From Motiliproteus sp. MSK22-1 (GTDB lineage Bacteria > Pseudomonadota > Gammaproteobacteria > Pseudomonadales > Balneatricaceae): a DNA stretch of 48,708 nucleotides. The translations under genes were made by a program, and so were the position numbers. The notes under the pieces were generated by a model. It was not told where the DNA came from. It worked only from the letters and a program-made list of their open reading frames with translations, and made no database searches. Shown piece after piece: positions 48,046 through 48,708 of the stretch (the first letter of the stretch is position 1; each line of letters begins with the position of its first letter). The stretch spans positions 1-48,708 of the forward strand of contig NZ_MIEQ01000032.1 of assembly GCF_001968815.1 (NCBI RefSeq), given 5' to 3'.

Positions 48046-48547
48046 ATGTCCTATCTTAAGAAACGTCATAACACATGGTATGCCCGTCTGGGTGTTCCTC
48101 AATCCGTTCGTCCTATTCTTCGTCGTAATGAATTCGTCCGATCTCTACAAACAACATCTAGATCAGTCGCTGCACGTCGTGCTGTTGCCTATGTCGCTGA
48201 GTGGAAGGAGACAATTGCTTTAGCTCTCTCGACTGATGAGTTGAAGAAAGAAGCTAAGTGGTGGCGAAGAGCATTTCTGTCTGCACAGAGCGAAGAACGT
48301 AAAGCACTAGCCCTTGATCTTATATCAGACAAAGCACACTCCTATATTAGTCGAGACCGCCCTGAAGATGCCGAGCGTTTCCATGGTTTGGCTATGGGTC
48401 TCATTGTTGACCTTGATGACTACATAGAGGCTTGGCGTGACTACCGGCTCAACGAAGTTTCAGAGAAAGAAGCTAATGTAGCCATGAAAAGGGTAGAGCG
48501 CATGGCTGAGCGCTTCAAAGAGTCTTCAAAAGTATCCCGTAAGGAGG
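48046..48547 (+). pseudogene. site-specific tyrosine recombinase, interrupted by IS
   Basis: The first 167 residues resemble the N-terminus of phage-type tyrosine recombinases: YLKKRHNTWYARLGVPQSVRPILRRNEFVRSLQTTSRSVAARRA is the short beta-rich N-terminal (DUF6538-like) domain. Helical core-binding sequence follows, up to KVSRKE. The catalytic domain with R..HxxR..Y is missing because an IS begins near 48548; the frame then reads ten IS-derived codons to a stop at 48577-48579. AAAGG stands before the ATG. The 3' half may continue beyond the IS, outside the window. Confidence 0.75.
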
Positions 48548-48708
48548 TGTGGTTTTACCCCGATTTGTCGGACACCTAGTTAAGAGTAGATAATCTACTT
48601 TAACGAGGTTTTTACATGTCTAATACACGAAGAAAATATTCCGAAGAGTACAAGCGCGAAGCCGTTTCATTAGCGCTTCAACCAGATGCATCGATAGCTG
48701 AAGTTTCA
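48548..48708 (+). mobile_element. IS3-family insertion sequence, left end (partial)
   Basis: A TGTGG...ACCCC...TGTCGGACACC terminus, typical of left inverted repeats of IS3-family elements, begins near 48548. An AGTAGA-TAA-TCTACT palindrome (48585-48599) and the first codons of orfA follow. The right end, orfB and the target duplication are beyond the window, so the exact boundary is approximate. Confidence 0.75.
48616..48708 (+). CDS. IS3-family transposase OrfA (partial)
   Basis: The 31 codons visible read MSNTRRKYSEEYKREAVSLA and continue with QPDASIAEVS to the window edge. The pattern R-x-Y-x-x-E-[FY]-K-x-E-A-V-x-L is the start of the transposase_8 helix-turn-helix of IS3-family OrfA. 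GAGG lies 8 nt before the ATG. OrfB would follow by frameshift, as in this family. Confidence 0.88.
   Translation, partial: MSNTRRKYSEEYKREAVSLALQPDASIAEVS

Overview
The window is chromosomal DNA from a Gram-negative gammaproteobacterium. Protein resemblance and gene content (a complete dcw cluster ending in ftsZ-lpxC, all three cmo tRNA-modification genes, a DNR-type regulator and marine-style taurine catabolism) suggest an Oceanospirillales-like marine or host-associated lineage. This placement is by recognition only, and I do not name a genus. Most of the window is ordinary core genome. The two ends are accessory: a candidate toxin/immunity pair on the left, and an integrase broken by an IS element on the right.

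Left edge (1-1515): a REP-like palindrome, a minus-strand terminator, and an overlapping minus-strand pair. The upstream gene encodes a 327-aa protein with a Gly/Ala-rich hydrophobic C-terminus; the downstream gene encodes a 123-aa two-TM protein. Together they look like a membrane-acting effector and its immunity protein. A 790-bp spacer follows, carrying a phased array of GTGG boxes just upstream of mraZ.

Cell-wall and division cluster (2307-21241, all plus strand): mraZ-rsmH-ftsL-ftsI-murE-murF-mraY-murD-ftsW-murG-murC-ddlB-ftsQ-ftsA-ftsZ-lpxC. Most genes overlap or nearly touch. It encodes muropeptide precursor synthesis, the divisome core and the committed step of lipid A synthesis. A strong terminator and a small ORF with a good ribosome binding site follow.

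Middle (21757-36142, mostly minus strand): thioredoxin 2 behind an XRE regulator with a degenerate cyclase-like domain; two DMT permeases, the first preceded by a candidate leader-peptide attenuator; a YciA thioesterase (plus strand); a 1329-aa PAS/GAF/GGDEF/EAL protein; cmoB, cmoA and cmoM, the set that makes (m)cmo5U34 in tRNA, with an extra methyltransferase carrying an unknown C-terminal domain lodged among them; and a PilZ protein.

Taurine block (36557-45334, plus strand): tpa, the MocR-type regulator tauR, ald, xsc, a TauE-family exporter and pta. The inferred route is taurine + pyruvate to sulfoacetaldehyde + alanine (Tpa), pyruvate regeneration with ammonium release (Ald), sulfoacetaldehyde to acetyl phosphate + sulfite (Xsc), acetyl phosphate to acetyl-CoA (Pta), and sulfite export (TauE-like). 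Two promoters, of tpa and ald, carry the same direct repeat (CTGG boxes exactly 23 bp apart), a strong candidate TauR operator. No taurine importer is in the window.

Right edge (45385-48708): a 66-aa unknown gene whose stop region is tandemly duplicated, a tRNA-like scrap, a DNR-like Crp/Fnr regulator, the radical-SAM gene yhcC, and ffs (SRP 4.5S RNA) with its promoter. Directly after ffs sits a tyrosine-recombinase gene, interrupted after about 167 codons by an IS3-family element that runs off the window.
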